64,000 nucleotides of DNA from an uncultured Bacteroides sp. (GTDB lineage: Bacteria > Bacteroidota > Bacteroidia > Bacteroidales > Bacteroidaceae). Shown here in pieces: positions 52,210 through 61,289 of this stretch (position 1 is the first letter of the stretch; every line of letters starts with the position of its first letter). The notes beneath the pieces are model-generated. The model saw nothing but the letters and a program-made list of their open reading frames with translations. It was not told the DNA's origin and made no database searches. The position numbers and the translations under genes were made by a program. Where the stretch lies: assembly GCA_945607605.1 (NCBI GenBank), contig CALYZE010000005.1, positions 1-64,000 of the forward strand, in the 5' to 3' direction.

Positions 52210-53601
52210 TTATTCACTCTTGGCCGTTTTCTTTGCAGCAGGTTTCTCTGCCGTAGGCTTCTTTGTAGCACTCTTTTTGGGAGTAGGTTTCTTGGCCGCA
52301 GCCTTCTTTGCAACCGGTTTGGTAGCCTTCGCTTTTTCCAGTTCCTGATGCAGTTCTTCTATTTCACATCCTTGATTTTTGATAGTAGTCAACAAAGCAT
52401 TCAGTTCTTCATTATCTACATCCACCGGATAAAGAGAGTCAACTCGCTTGATAAAATCACCCAAGATATTCATATAATTGGTAAATGCATCAAAAGGAGA
52501 CTCATAGATACCAAGATTCAAGTCGACACCGCTTTTCTTGGTGGTCATGAAACGGAAGTTATTACTTGCTTGCAGATAGTCCCAGTCTTGCTTAATGCGT
52601 CGGTCCTCACAAAGATGTACACGTTCGGCCACACTATACAATTTATGGAATGCTTCGCGTTGCATAACATTACCCAACCAACTACTCGTATCCCTTTCCT
52701 CGTCTACCCAAGACATTGGATAAGGAACGTCCAACTGAGATACTGATTTCAATTTCGTTACGATTTCCGTTGGTGTAGAGAATGTAATACCTTTCTCTTT
52801 GGCGCAATAAGGCAACGCCTTCAAAAATTCCAGGATATTAGAATACAAAGGTTGAGACATACCCAAAGCACAAAGCTCCATAAAGATATTGATCACTTGC
52901 TCTTCCTGCGGTAAAGCATCAATCCAACTGATGTATTTGTCGGCAAACAAAGGATGCTCACTCCATTCGGAATTAGAGAAACGTAAGCTGATGTCATCAG
53001 ACAATTTAAAATCACGCAGCAATAGCTTTAAGTTGGGATTCATGGCGCAATGATATACATAGTGCGGACTCTTCCATCCCAATACATGCTTTGCCCCTTC
53101 AGTCAGCATGCCCTTGAAGCCCAAGCCAGCGACCATCGCTCCTATTTCATCATTATAAATCAAACTGGAGTTACGAAACACTTTCGGTGCTTTGCCAAAT
53201 AGTTGTTTCATCTTGGCACTCTGACGCATCACTTCCTCTTTGAAGCAATCTTCATTGGCCAAAGAAGAGAGACCATGAGAATAAGGTTCGGCTAAAAATT
53301 CACAGCAACCTGTATCATTCAATTGGTGTAGCAAATCGATAACCGCAGGTGCATAAATTTCAAGCTGCTCCAATGCCACTCCAGAGATGGACAAGGCTAC
53401 CTTAAATGCCCCTCCTGAGTTCTTCGCCATCTCAATCAAGGTGTTCAATGCCGGAATATAAGAGCGTTCAGCGACTTCATTTATACTAGTCTCATTGGCA
53501 TAATCATCATAATAATAATGATCAACGCCTATATCAAAGAAACGATAACGTTTCAAATGAATGATTTGATGTATTTCAAAATAAAGACAGATTGTTCTCA
53601 T
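52210..53601 (-). CDS. GH57-family alpha-amylase/glucanotransferase with Lys/Ala-rich tail
   Basis: The first 410 residues are a GH57 catalytic barrel: ICLYFEIHQI at the start (with the metal- or substrate-binding His), the CCEFLAEPYSHG segment and GFKGMLTEGAKHVLGW, where the Glu should be the nucleophile. Such enzymes act on alpha-glucans inside the cell. A short coiled coil (about 405-430, EIEELHQELEKAK) then leads to a 35-residue tail made almost only of Lys, Ala, Pro and Thr (KKPTPKKSATKKPTAEKPAA), like histone H1 tails. It is the third gene of the leftward unit debranching enzyme-GT4-GH57. Confidence 0.87.
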   Translation of the reverse strand: MRTICLYFEIHQIIHLKRYRFFDIGVDHYYYDDYANETSINEVAERSYIPALNTLIEMAKNSGGAFKVALSISGVALEQLEIYAPAVIDLLHQLNDTGCCEFLAEPYSHGLSSLANEDCFKEEVMRQSAKMKQLFGKAPKVFRNSSLIYNDEIGAMVAGLGFKGMLTEGAKHVLGWKSPHYVYHCAMNPNLKLLLRDFKLSDDISLRFSNSEWSEHPLFADKYISWIDALPQEEQVINIFMELCALGMSQPLYSNILEFLKALPYCAKEKGITFSTPTEIVTKLKSVSQLDVPYPMSWVDEERDTSSWLGNVMQREAFHKLYSVAERVHLCEDRRIKQDWDYLQASNNFRFMTTKKSGVDLNLGIYESPFDAFTNYMNILGDFIKRVDSLYPVDVDNEELNALLTTIKNQGCEIEELHQELEKAKATKPVAKKAAAKKPTPKKSATKKPTAEKPAAKKTAKSE

Positions 53602-53618
53602 TTCTATTCTTGTTTTTG

Positions 53619-54887
53619 TTATTTACCATAGTTTCTTAATACATCCTCATAGAGGGAACGGATTCTCAAGCCTACTTTTTCCCAAGTAATGCCATCCACT
53701 TCTTTTTTACCTTCTTCTTGCAAATACTGGAAGAGAGCGGGATTGGTACAGAGGGAATAAATAGCATCAGCCATTGCATGAATATCCCAATAATCCGTCT
53801 TAATCACCTTATCGAGAATTTCACCACATCCCGACTGTTTTGAAATAATAGAGGGCGTTCCACATTGCATCGCTTCAAGCGGAGCAATACCGAAAGGTTC
53901 GGAAACGGAAGGCATGACGAATACATCGCTATTCTTGTACACTTCATACACTTGTTTCCCTTTCATGAAGCCCGGGAAATGGAATCGATCAGCAATACCG
54001 CGTTCCGCTGCCAGATTAATCATGGCGTTCATCATATCTCCCGAACCAGCCATAACAAAGCGAATATTGCGCGCACGCTGCAAAACAAGCGCAGCAGCTT
54101 CCACAAAATATTCCGGTCCTTTCTGCATGGTAATACGTCCCAAGAATGTCACCACCTTCTCTTTAGAATGATCGGGACGCGGAATGGCTTGGTAATCTTT
54201 CGAAAGTGGATAGACAGCATTGTGCATGGCAAATACCTTCTTAGGATCTTGGTGATATTCATTGATTACCGTACGGCGGGTCAACTCAGACACACACATA
54301 ATGCAATCGGCATGATCCATACCATTCTTCTCCATAGAGTAAACGGTAGGATTTACTTTCCCACGCGAACGGTCAAAATCGGTAGCATGCACATGAATGC
54401 AGAGCGGCCTGCCACTCACCATCTTGGCATGCACTCCGGCAGGATAGGTCAACCAATCATGAGCATGAATGATATCAAACTCCTGTTGCCGAGCTATCAC
54501 TCCGGCAATGATAGAGAAATTATTGATTTCTTCGTGTAAGTTACCAGGGTAACCACCGGCAAAATCTATGCAGCCAATATCATTGACATGCATATATGAA
54601 AAATCAGCGTAGATATGATCACGGAATGCATAATAATCTTCCGGTGTCATACTACTCGTCAAACGTGATTTCAAATAGTCATAATCAACATCATACCATA
54701 CAACAGGTACTTGATTCATTCCTACTATCTTCAAGAAGTTTTCTTCTTTACCGGTAGGTTTAGGCATGCAGAAAGTAGTTTCCACATCACCTTGCAAGCT
54801 TAATCCTTTAGTAATTCCATAAGAAGCAACCGCAAGACCACCATATATTTTGGGAGGAAATTCCCATCCAAACATTAATACTTTCAT
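53619..54887 (-). CDS. GT4-family glycosyltransferase (glycogen synthase-like)
   Basis: The 422-residue chain is a complete GT-B transferase. The N-terminal loop FGWEFPPKIYGGLAVASYG has the KxGG-type signature, HAHDWLTYPAG follows, and the C-terminal EPFGIAPLEAMQCG (Glu-x7-Glu) holds the nucleotide-sugar site. With a debranching enzyme and a GH57 on either side, a role in alpha-glucan chain elongation is likely; the donor is not visible. Start at 54887 (MKVLMFGWEF) is supported by AAAGGAGGAACGAAG upstream, one of the few clear Shine-Dalgarno sequences here; an ATG 18 bp upstream overlaps the stop of the preceding gene as ATGA. Confidence 0.88.
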   Translation of the reverse strand: MKVLMFGWEFPPKIYGGLAVASYGITKGLSLQGDVETTFCMPKPTGKEENFLKIVGMNQVPVVWYDVDYDYLKSRLTSSMTPEDYYAFRDHIYADFSYMHVNDIGCIDFAGGYPGNLHEEINNFSIIAGVIARQQEFDIIHAHDWLTYPAGVHAKMVSGRPLCIHVHATDFDRSRGKVNPTVYSMEKNGMDHADCIMCVSELTRRTVINEYHQDPKKVFAMHNAVYPLSKDYQAIPRPDHSKEKVVTFLGRITMQKGPEYFVEAAALVLQRARNIRFVMAGSGDMMNAMINLAAERGIADRFHFPGFMKGKQVYEVYKNSDVFVMPSVSEPFGIAPLEAMQCGTPSIISKQSGCGEILDKVIKTDYWDIHAMADAIYSLCTNPALFQYLQEEGKKEVDGITWEKVGLRIRSLYEDVLRNYGK

Positions 54888-54901
54888 CTTCGTTCCTCCT
54901 T

Positions 54902-56842
54902 TCATAAATTATACTTAGACAATAACTTCAAGATACGTAGAATTTCTGCCGTATTCATGGCAAAGGACACTGCTCCTCTTCCTACAAACGGAGGATTACC
55001 ATCGAAGAGTTCAGGCAGTGCAGCAATACAGTGAGAAGTCATTTCATCTTCCATGCCAATCAAGTATCTTTCAACAAACGACACACCACTCACTTTATAA
55101 ATGCGCAAGTAGGCTTCCATATAAAAACCCATCAACCAGGGCCATGCCGTACCTTGATGATAAGCATAATCTCTTTGTATCTGGGAACCGACATAATTTG
55201 GATTGTATCCACCACTCTTAGGGCTCAACGTACGTAGTCCCTTAGGAGTCAACAACTCTTTGGTCACAATATCAAGCACTTGTTTTTTCTGTGTCCTATC
55301 CAAAGGAGAATAATCTAACGCCACAGCAAATATCATATTCGGACGAACGCTCCAATCCATCATATAGCCATCTACATAATCAAACAAATAACCGTATTCA
55401 TTACGAAACGTATCCACAAAAGACTTTCCGGTTATCTCCGCCCGTGCATCAAAATCATCTGCCAAGACTGTATTACCGGCCTCACGCACCATGTCGCCCA
55501 CAAAGCGGAGGGCATTATACCACAAAGCATTCACCTCTACAATATATCCTGTACGAGGAGTGACAGGATGCCCGTTGACTGTGGAGTTCATCCAAGTCAC
55601 AGCTTTCTCTGTACCATTCGTGTAGAGCAATCCGTTTTCATGCAAGAAAAGATTTTCATGCTTACGATCAAGAATGTAGAGCATGATCTCTTTCAGCAAT
55701 GCTCCATACATTTGTCGACAATGCTCGCGTGAAGTTCCCTTGGCATATTGCTGCAAAGCCCAGACAGCCCATAACAAGACATCTGGATGTTCCATCTCAT
55801 AAATTTTACAAGTAGGAACCTCTCCATTGATGAACTGCCGGATTGCCTTACCCGCTGTTTTCATAACATCTTCAAACTCATCTTGTTCATCAATGGCCAA
55901 TGTTAAACCGGGCAAAGAAACAAATAAGTCGCGGGCACGGCACTTAAACCAGGGGTAACCCGCAAGTACATAATGCTCATCTCCCTGCTTATTATGAAAT
56001 TGATGCGCTGAATTTTTCAAGCAATGATAAAAGCTGTCACGAGGTGTGCGGTCGGCTATTTCGGCCTCAAAAGTCTGTTTCAACTTGCGCGGAGATACTT
56101 CAGAAACACCGGCAGAAAAAACAATGCTTTCTCCTTTCTTAATATTCACTTCGAAGTAGCCGGGCACGTATAAGTCTTCGTTGAAATCATAACCACGTTC
56201 CTGCTCTTTTGAATATTCAATACCGCGATACCAATTGGGTTCGTAGTGAAACTCGTTTTTCTTGTTCAATTGCATGAACAATTCCGGATAGCCGGGATAC
56301 ATACAAGTCTTAATACCGTTCTCTATCAACTGATAATCGCGACTTGCCTGAGCATTCTCATGCGTATATTCACGTACGCTGCGAAATGCCAAGAAGGGAC
56401 GGAATCGGAGCGTTGTTGCCGAATGAGCGTCGACCAAGGTGTAACGAATCAATATCCGGTTCTCATGATGTACAAAATTTTTCTCTTTACGGAGGATTAC
56501 ACCTCCTACACGGTAAGTAGTAGCTGGGATATTTTCACAGTCAAACTCACGGATATACTTATGTCCGTTAGGACTAAAGTGGTTTCCTTGATACTTATGC
56601 AATCCCAGGTTAAACTCTGCACCGTGCTGAATTACCGTTTCATCCAAAGAAGATAGCAGCACATGATTTTCATCATCGAGATTAGAGACAGGGATCACCA
56701 ACAGACCGTGATATTTGCGTGTGTTACAATCTACAATTGTTGTACAATGATAAGCCCCCGATTTGTTAGTCCGAAGAATCTCCCTTGGTAAAGATTCTTC
56801 CAGATTAACCATTAGAGTCTTGTCAAATCGTAAATAACTCAT
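54902..56842 (-). CDS. glycogen debranching enzyme (GH133-type)
   Basis: The 646-residue protein has a beta-rich N-terminal domain (about 1-270, with TIVDCNTRKYHGLLV and an FSAGVSE end) and an (alpha/alpha)6 barrel (about 290-640) with KCRARDLFVSLPGLTLA, LYTNGTEKAVTWMNST and AYHQGTAWPWLMGFY. This is the amylo-alpha-1,6-glucosidase family of archaeal/bacterial type; it should remove alpha-1,6 branches of glycogen. It is the first gene of the leftward glucan operon and has a promoter with a leader of about 60 nt. Confidence 0.9.
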   Translation of the reverse strand: MSYLRFDKTLMVNLEESLPREILRTNKSGAYHCTTIVDCNTRKYHGLLVIPVSNLDDENHVLLSSLDETVIQHGAEFNLGLHKYQGNHFSPNGHKYIREFDCENIPATTYRVGGVILRKEKNFVHHENRILIRYTLVDAHSATTLRFRPFLAFRSVREYTHENAQASRDYQLIENGIKTCMYPGYPELFMQLNKKNEFHYEPNWYRGIEYSKEQERGYDFNEDLYVPGYFEVNIKKGESIVFSAGVSEVSPRKLKQTFEAEIADRTPRDSFYHCLKNSAHQFHNKQGDEHYVLAGYPWFKCRARDLFVSLPGLTLAIDEQDEFEDVMKTAGKAIRQFINGEVPTCKIYEMEHPDVLLWAVWALQQYAKGTSREHCRQMYGALLKEIMLYILDRKHENLFLHENGLLYTNGTEKAVTWMNSTVNGHPVTPRTGYIVEVNALWYNALRFVGDMVREAGNTVLADDFDARAEITGKSFVDTFRNEYGYLFDYVDGYMMDWSVRPNMIFAVALDYSPLDRTQKKQVLDIVTKELLTPKGLRTLSPKSGGYNPNYVGSQIQRDYAYHQGTAWPWLMGFYMEAYLRIYKVSGVSFVERYLIGMEDEMTSHCIAALPELFDGNPPFVGRGAVSFAMNTAEILRILKLLSKYNL

Positions 56843-56906
56843 AGTTGTGCATTATTTAAAGGTTAATTATTCAGTTATCCTGCGCTACAGAGTATGTAGC
56901 GATGCC

Positions 56907-56914
56907 CAAAAATA
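56907..56914 (-). promoter_or_regulatory. promoter -7 element of the glucan operon
   Basis: Minus-strand TATTTTTG upstream of the debranching enzyme gene. Confidence 0.45.
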
Positions 56915-57013
56915 CGAATTAAAGCTTACTGATGAAATAAAAAGTCAGTTTTTTTTTCAGTTTTAGTCAAATAATACGTAGTATTGCACACAAATAACAA
57001 ACCATTACAAATC

Positions 57014-57772
57014 ATGAAACCAGATATACACAGAATAGCCCTGGCAGCAGTTTTACCCCTATTTCTGTTATTTATCCTCTATATGTTGAAGATCCTTGAG
57101 ATAGGCATGGAGTGGGATTTCACCAAACTGGGCATCTACCCGATGGAGCCACGTGGAGTGTTCGGAATTTTCGCATCCCCACTACTACACAGTGGTTTCA
57201 GTCATTTATTCGCTAACACTTTGCCCTTGTTTTTCCTCTCATGGTGCTTGTTCTACTTCTACCGGGACATTGCCCCTTACATATTCTTAACAATCTGGAT
57301 CGTTTCCGGTCTGTTTACTTTTCTTATAGGTAAGCCCGGATGGCACATCGGTGCCAGTGGTATTATTTACGGACTGGCATTCTTTCTCTTCTTTAGTGGA
57401 ATTTTACGTAAACACGTACCGCTCATTGCCATTTCTTTGCTGGTAACCTTTCTGTATGGCGGATTAATATGGAATATGTTCCCTCAATTTGCTAAAGTCA
57501 CTACTTCGTGGGAAGGTCACCTCAGTGGAGCCATAGCAGGTACACTCTGTGCAATAAGTTTCATGGGATATGGACCTCAACGGCCCAATCCGTTTGAAGA
57601 TGAAACAGACGATGATGAAGAAGAAGAACTGAAAAAAGATAATCAAGAGTCGGAAGAGGCAGGGTCTGTTTCCGAAGAAGCAAAGTCGGCCTCCGAAGAA
57701 GCGAGGTCAGAAGCAGAAGAATCTAAAAGCGCGGAAAGTTCTTCTCGCCAGTCAGATTCATTCTCCGGCTGA
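57014..57772 (+). CDS. rhomboid-family intramembrane serine protease
   Basis: The 252-residue protein has six membrane segments. The catalytic Ser is in HIGASGIIYGLAF (GASG, about residue 115) and the catalytic His in WEGHLSGAIAGTL (about 172), so the dyad is intact. After the last helix comes an acidic tail (DETDDDEEEELKK) and three copies of a seven-residue SEEAxSx repeat. The start at 57014 (MKPDIHRIALAAV) is chosen over a TTG at 56984. The last 130 bp overlap the convergent HAD gene. Confidence 0.87.
   Translation: MKPDIHRIALAAVLPLFLLFILYMLKILEIGMEWDFTKLGIYPMEPRGVFGIFASPLLHSGFSHLFANTLPLFFLSWCLFYFYRDIAPYIFLTIWIVSGLFTFLIGKPGWHIGASGIIYGLAFFLFFSGILRKHVPLIAISLLVTFLYGGLIWNMFPQFAKVTTSWEGHLSGAIAGTLCAISFMGYGPQRPNPFEDETDDDEEEELKKDNQESEEAGSVSEEAKSASEEARSEAEESKSAESSSRQSDSFSG
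57643..57772. other. 130-bp coding overlap of convergent genes, containing a 21-bp tandem repeat
   Basis: The rhomboid and HAD frames both run through this segment. Repeat units start at 57650, 57671 and 57692 (TCCGAAGAAGCAAAGTC type, period 21 bp) and are read as SEEA-type repeats on the plus strand and as SSEADFA-type repeats on the minus strand. Confidence 0.75.
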
Positions 57773-58335
57773 AAAGTTTGGAATCCTAATTCTCTTCCAG
57801 CACGGATATTGGAAGCCCCATCATCCACAAAAAGAGTTTCAGTAGGAAGCATACCGCTATCTTCTATCATAAAATCAAAGATTTGGCGTGCCGGCTTCGT
57901 TGAGCCAATTTGATAAGATAGATAGAGTTTATCGCAATACGCATCTAAAGGTCTTCCGGCAGGTGAGAATTCCGGACTACGTGCCCACGACATTACAAAA
58001 GGATTAGTATTGCTTAAGATATAGACAGAATAAGATTTGCGAAGTTTCAGTATAAAATCCAAAATGCGTGCATCCACACTCGTAAAAAAGCCCAACCATG
58101 CATGCTGAGTTTCCATTTCAGTCAACTGACGTTTGCAAAGTCTGCCCAATTGTTCACGAAATTCACCCGCACTCAACTTCCCTTCCTCCAAATCTTGAAA
58201 GATTCCGGTTTGATGATACTTATCCAAACGAGTATCAGCATCCTCTAAGCCTAACTTAATGAATGCTTGGACAGCCTTATCGCGATTGATTCCTGCAATA
58301 ACTCCACCAAAATCGAAAACAATATTCTTAATCAT
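57643..58335 (-). CDS. HAD-family phosphatase (YihX-like)
   Basis: A HAD-IA hydrolase with nucleophile motif VFDFGGVIAGINRDKA (residues 6-21; the second Asp of DxD is replaced by Gly as in YihX-type enzymes), YILSNTNPF, the Lys in IGSTKPARQIF and LFVDDGASNIRAG. Members dephosphorylate sugar phosphates such as glucose 1-phosphate; here the substrate is unknown. The fold ends near residue 190. The remaining 40 residues (SSASDLASSEADFASSETD) are low in complexity and are the antisense reading of the rhomboid tail repeats. Confidence 0.85.
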   Translation of the reverse strand: MIKNIVFDFGGVIAGINRDKAVQAFIKLGLEDADTRLDKYHQTGIFQDLEEGKLSAGEFREQLGRLCKRQLTEMETQHAWLGFFTSVDARILDFILKLRKSYSVYILSNTNPFVMSWARSPEFSPAGRPLDAYCDKLYLSYQIGSTKPARQIFDFMIEDSGMLPTETLFVDDGASNIRAGRELGFQTFQPENESDWREELSALLDSSASDLASSEADFASSETDPASSDS

Positions 58336-58355
58336 AGCTTATTCTGTTTTATTCG

Positions 58356-58363
58356 CAAAGATA
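58356..58363 (-). promoter_or_regulatory. promoter -7 element for the HAD gene
   Basis: Minus-strand TATCTTTG 21 bp upstream of the HAD start. Confidence 0.55.
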
Positions 58364-58443
58364 GATCTTATTTGGGAAAAATAGATCGTTCGCTTAGAAA
58401 GGCATTGGTATAAGAGTAAGCTTTTTCGGATTCTGGCAAGTAA

Positions 58444-59040
58444 TTATCGATTCAATGTTTCAATCAACAATGAAATATTGGCCATAAACAATCTTACAGA
58501 GATAGCCAAAAGAATGATACCAAAGAATTTACGGATGATGTAGATGCCGCCTTTACCCAAAAAGCGTTCGACCTGTCCCGTCATACTAACCACGAAATAG
58601 ACCCATATCATATTCAGCACCAAAGCAATCATGATATTAACGTTGGCATATTCAGCACGCAGCGACAGCAACGTAGTGAAAGCCCCCGCCCCTGCCAGTA
58701 GCGGGAATACCAGCGGCACTAATGTGGCTTCTTTGATAGGTCCTTGGTTCTTGAATATCTCAATATCAAGAATCATCTCCAACGACATCAGAAAAATAAC
58801 GAAAGCGCCTGCAATGGCAAACGACTCAATATCTACATGAAACAACTTAAGCATCATATCGCCGGCATAGAAAAAGCCAACCAACAAAGCAGATGATATC
58901 AAAGTAGCTTTCAGCGCGTTTACACTTTTTCCCTTTTCCTTCAAATTAATAATAATAGGAATAGAGCCAATGATATCTATCACTGCAAACAATACGATAA
59001 AAGCACTGGTCATTTGCTGCCAATCAAACGCTGAAAACAT
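58444..59040 (-). CDS. MarC-family membrane protein
   Basis: The 198-residue protein has six hydrophobic segments and the MarC features FIVLFAVIDIIGSIPIIINL (about 14-33) and VFPLLAGAGAFTTLLSLRAEY. MarC proteins were once linked to multiple antibiotic resistance, but that role has been withdrawn and their transport substrate is unclear. The start is supported by AAAGGAGGCTAT directly upstream, an unusually strong Shine-Dalgarno sequence for this genome. It is monocistronic and divergent from the Crp/Fnr gene. Confidence 0.88.
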   Translation of the reverse strand: MFSAFDWQQMTSAFIVLFAVIDIIGSIPIIINLKEKGKSVNALKATLISSALLVGFFYAGDMMLKLFHVDIESFAIAGAFVIFLMSLEMILDIEIFKNQGPIKEATLVPLVFPLLAGAGAFTTLLSLRAEYANVNIMIALVLNMIWVYFVVSMTGQVERFLGKGGIYIIRKFFGIILLAISVRLFMANISLLIETLNR

Positions 59041-59060
59041 ATAGCCTCCTTTTTTGATTG

Positions 59061-59068
59061 CAAAGATA
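59061..59068 (-). promoter_or_regulatory. promoter -7 element for the marC-type gene
   Basis: Minus-strand TATCTTTG 20 bp upstream of the start. Confidence 0.55.
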
Positions 59069-59170
59069 GTGAATAAATATAAATATCAGTCTGATTTCGC
59101 AACACGTTTAAGAAATAATAAAAAAAACAAAAAGAAATGCGAAAAATTAACGACACAGCTTGAGAATGCC

Positions 59171-59178
59171 TACTTTTG
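59171..59178 (+). promoter_or_regulatory. promoter -7 element for the Crp/Fnr gene
   Basis: TACTTTTG about 23 bp upstream of the start codon. Confidence 0.55.
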
Positions 59179-59201
59179 TTTAAAATAAGAAAAGAAGCGA
59201 T

Positions 59202-59864
59202 ATGGATACAATGTTCGATACTTTATTGCAACTCCCACTTTTTCAAGGATTAGCCTATGAAGACCTAACCAGCATCTTAGGTAAAGTGAAACTACACTTT
59301 ACCAAGCATAAAGCCGGAGAAATTATTTTAGAAGCGAATAGTCCTTGCGACCGTCTCCTATTCATACTGAAAGGAGAAGTAGCAGCTTCAACCTCATCGA
59401 CAGGTGCAGCTTATTGTTTTACGGAATACTTTCAAGCTCCTCATTTGATAGAACCACAGTCCTTGTTTGGCATGAATACCGCTTACGTATCAACCTATGT
59501 AGCACGTAACGAAGTACACTCTGTAAGTATCAGCAAAACTTTTGCACTTAACGAACTCTTTAAATACGAGATATCCCGACTGAATTATATGAATATCATC
59601 AGTAATCGTGCTCAAATCTTGAATAACCGCTTTTGGGAGAAAACTGCTGAGACACCGGAGAAGCGAATCTCTAACTTCATTTTGACGCATATTGAACGTC
59701 CGTTCGGAATGAAGATTTTGAAAATAAAGAAAGAAGAACTTGCCCAGGTGATAAATGACACCCGTATGGGCGTATCAAAGGCATTGAATGGCATGCAGGA
59801 AGCGGGATTACTGGAACTACATCGCGGAGAAATCGTGATTCCGAAAGCAGAAAGATTGCTGTAA
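59202..59864 (+). CDS. Crp/Fnr-family transcription regulator
   Basis: The 220-residue protein has a cyclic-nucleotide-type beta-roll (about 15-115), a long dimer helix and a Crp helix-turn-helix (about 165-205, LAQVINDTRMGVSKALNGMQ). The N-terminus lacks the four-Cys cluster of FNR, so oxygen sensing through [4Fe-4S] is unlikely, and the phosphate-binding RxA motif of cAMP-binding Crp is not evident, so the ligand is unknown. Target genes are not identifiable; it faces the marC-type gene across a 161-bp spacer. Confidence 0.88.
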   Translation: MDTMFDTLLQLPLFQGLAYEDLTSILGKVKLHFTKHKAGEIILEANSPCDRLLFILKGEVAASTSSTGAAYCFTEYFQAPHLIEPQSLFGMNTAYVSTYVARNEVHSVSISKTFALNELFKYEISRLNYMNIISNRAQILNNRFWEKTAETPEKRISNFILTHIERPFGMKILKIKKEELAQVINDTRMGVSKALNGMQEAGLLELHRGEIVIPKAERLL

Positions 59865-59874
59865 CAGTTTTCTT

Positions 59875-59933
59875 ACTTTTATGCTATAATAAAGCCCGGA
59901 GCAATGCCCCGGGCTTTATTATAGCATAAAAGT
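59875..59933. terminator. bidirectional terminator with 25-bp perfect stem
   Basis: ACTTTTATGCTATAATAAAG and onwards (59875-59899) is the exact inverted repeat of 59909-59933, with a 9-nt loop. It lies between the convergent Crp/Fnr gene and the GMP-synthase paralogue. Confidence 0.88.
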
Positions 59934-59946
59934 ATCCTTCATTTTG

Positions 59947-61254
59947 TTATTCCCATTCTATTGTAGCATTGGGTTTAGGAGATAGGTCGTAACAAACGCG
60001 ATTGACATTTTTCACTTCCTTGAGAATGCGATCAGTAATCTTCATCAGAATAGGCCAATCTATCGTTTCAATGGTAGCAGTCATAGCGTCCACCGTATTC
60101 ACGGCACGAATAATGACAGGCCATTCGAAAGAACGAGCATTGTCACGTACACCCACAGATTTAAAATCAGGGACAACTGTGAAATATTGCCATACTTTCT
60201 TATCTAGACCTGCCAGTTCAAACTCTTCACACAAGATAGCATCTGACTCACGAACTGCTTCCAAACGATCACGTGAGATAATTCCTAAGCAACGAACACC
60301 CAATCCAGGACCGGGGAATGGTTGACGATAAACCATCTCATAAGGCAAGTCGAGTTCAAGGCCACAAGCACGTACTTCATCCTTGAACAATTGACGCAAC
60401 GGTTCTACCAATTCAAACTGTAAGTCTTCGGGCAAACCGCCTACATTGTGATGTGACTTCACCATCTTGGCAGTCTTCGTACCACTCTCTACAATGTCAG
60501 GATAGATTGTACCCTGTCCCAGGAAGTCGATATCATCAAACTTACGAGCTTCTTCCTCAAATACCCGGATAAACTCACTGCCGATAATTTTGCGCTTCTC
60601 TTCAGGATCTTCAACACCAGTCAGTTTGTTCAGGAAACGGTCTGTGGCATCTACATAAACAAGATTCGCTTTCAATCTATTCTTGAACATTTCGATAACG
60701 GCTTCTGACTCTCCCTTGCGCATCAATCCATGATTCACATGCACACACACCAAATTATCACCAATAGCTTTCAACAACAAGGCAGCCACAACAGAGCTGT
60801 CCACACCACCCGACAAGGCAAGTAACACCTTTTTGCCACCCACTTGTCGGCGAATCAACTCAATCTGATCATTGACGAAGTTCGTCATGTTCCAATTAGT
60901 TTCAGCCTGACAAGTATCAAACACAAAAGATTCAACAGCACTCTTAATAGCCTCCACGTCGTTTGTAAACTGAGGAAGCTTCACTTCACACAATGCTTTA
61001 TCATGTCCGGCAGCCATCACGGGGAATCCTATTTCATAAATTTCGGGAAGTACATCGATAGACACTCCGTCAATCACATGACTAGGGCCACCGTTAATAA
61101 TCACACCTTTCACATTAGGCAAAGCTTTCAACTCAGCCGCCGTAATGTCATGCGGATAGATTTCACTATACACGCCCAATGCACGAATTGCTCTGGCAAG
61201 TACCGTATTTTCATGGCTTCCTAAATCCAGAATCACAATCATGTCCTGTTTCAT
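59947..61254 (-). CDS. GMP synthase paralogue with a truncated glutaminase domain
   Basis: The 435-residue protein aligns end to end with GuaA next door except within the class I glutamine amidotransferase domain, where about 80 residues are missing. The segment aligned with the nucleophile motif GICYG reads VMAAGHD, and the region with the catalytic His and Glu is deleted. The ATP-pyrophosphatase domain is complete: PP-loop [14 protein letters not shown] (about 146-159), [22 protein letters not shown] and the dimerisation domain ending NATIEWE. It could aminate XMP (or another substrate) with free ammonia but not with glutamine. It lies 35 bp downstream of guaA on the same strand and is probably co-transcribed. 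Confidence 0.88.
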   Translation of the reverse strand: MKQDMIVILDLGSHENTVLARAIRALGVYSEIYPHDITAAELKALPNVKGVIINGGPSHVIDGVSIDVLPEIYEIGFPVMAAGHDKALCEVKLPQFTNDVEAIKSAVESFVFDTCQAETNWNMTNFVNDQIELIRRQVGGKKVLLALSGGVDSSVVAALLLKAIGDNLVCVHVNHGLMRKGESEAVIEMFKNRLKANLVYVDATDRFLNKLTGVEDPEEKRKIIGSEFIRVFEEEARKFDDIDFLGQGTIYPDIVESGTKTAKMVKSHHNVGGLPEDLQFELVEPLRQLFKDEVRACGLELDLPYEMVYRQPFPGPGLGVRCLGIISRDRLEAVRESDAILCEEFELAGLDKKVWQYFTVVPDFKSVGVRDNARSFEWPVIIRAVNTVDAMTATIETIDWPILMKITDRILKEVKNVNRVCYDLSPKPNATIEWE

Positions 61255-61289
61255 TCTTTTATATGGTTTTTAAGTTAATAGAGTTAGTA

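Noticed and set aside
53865..54539. A 224-codon plus-strand ORF antisense to the GT4 gene
   Set aside because: Shadow of a conserved glycosyltransferase; composition is atypical for a protein.
57643..57772. Frameshift or assembly error at the rhomboid/HAD junction
   Set aside because: Both frames are open to the end and the shared 21-bp repeat explains the overlap without any error.
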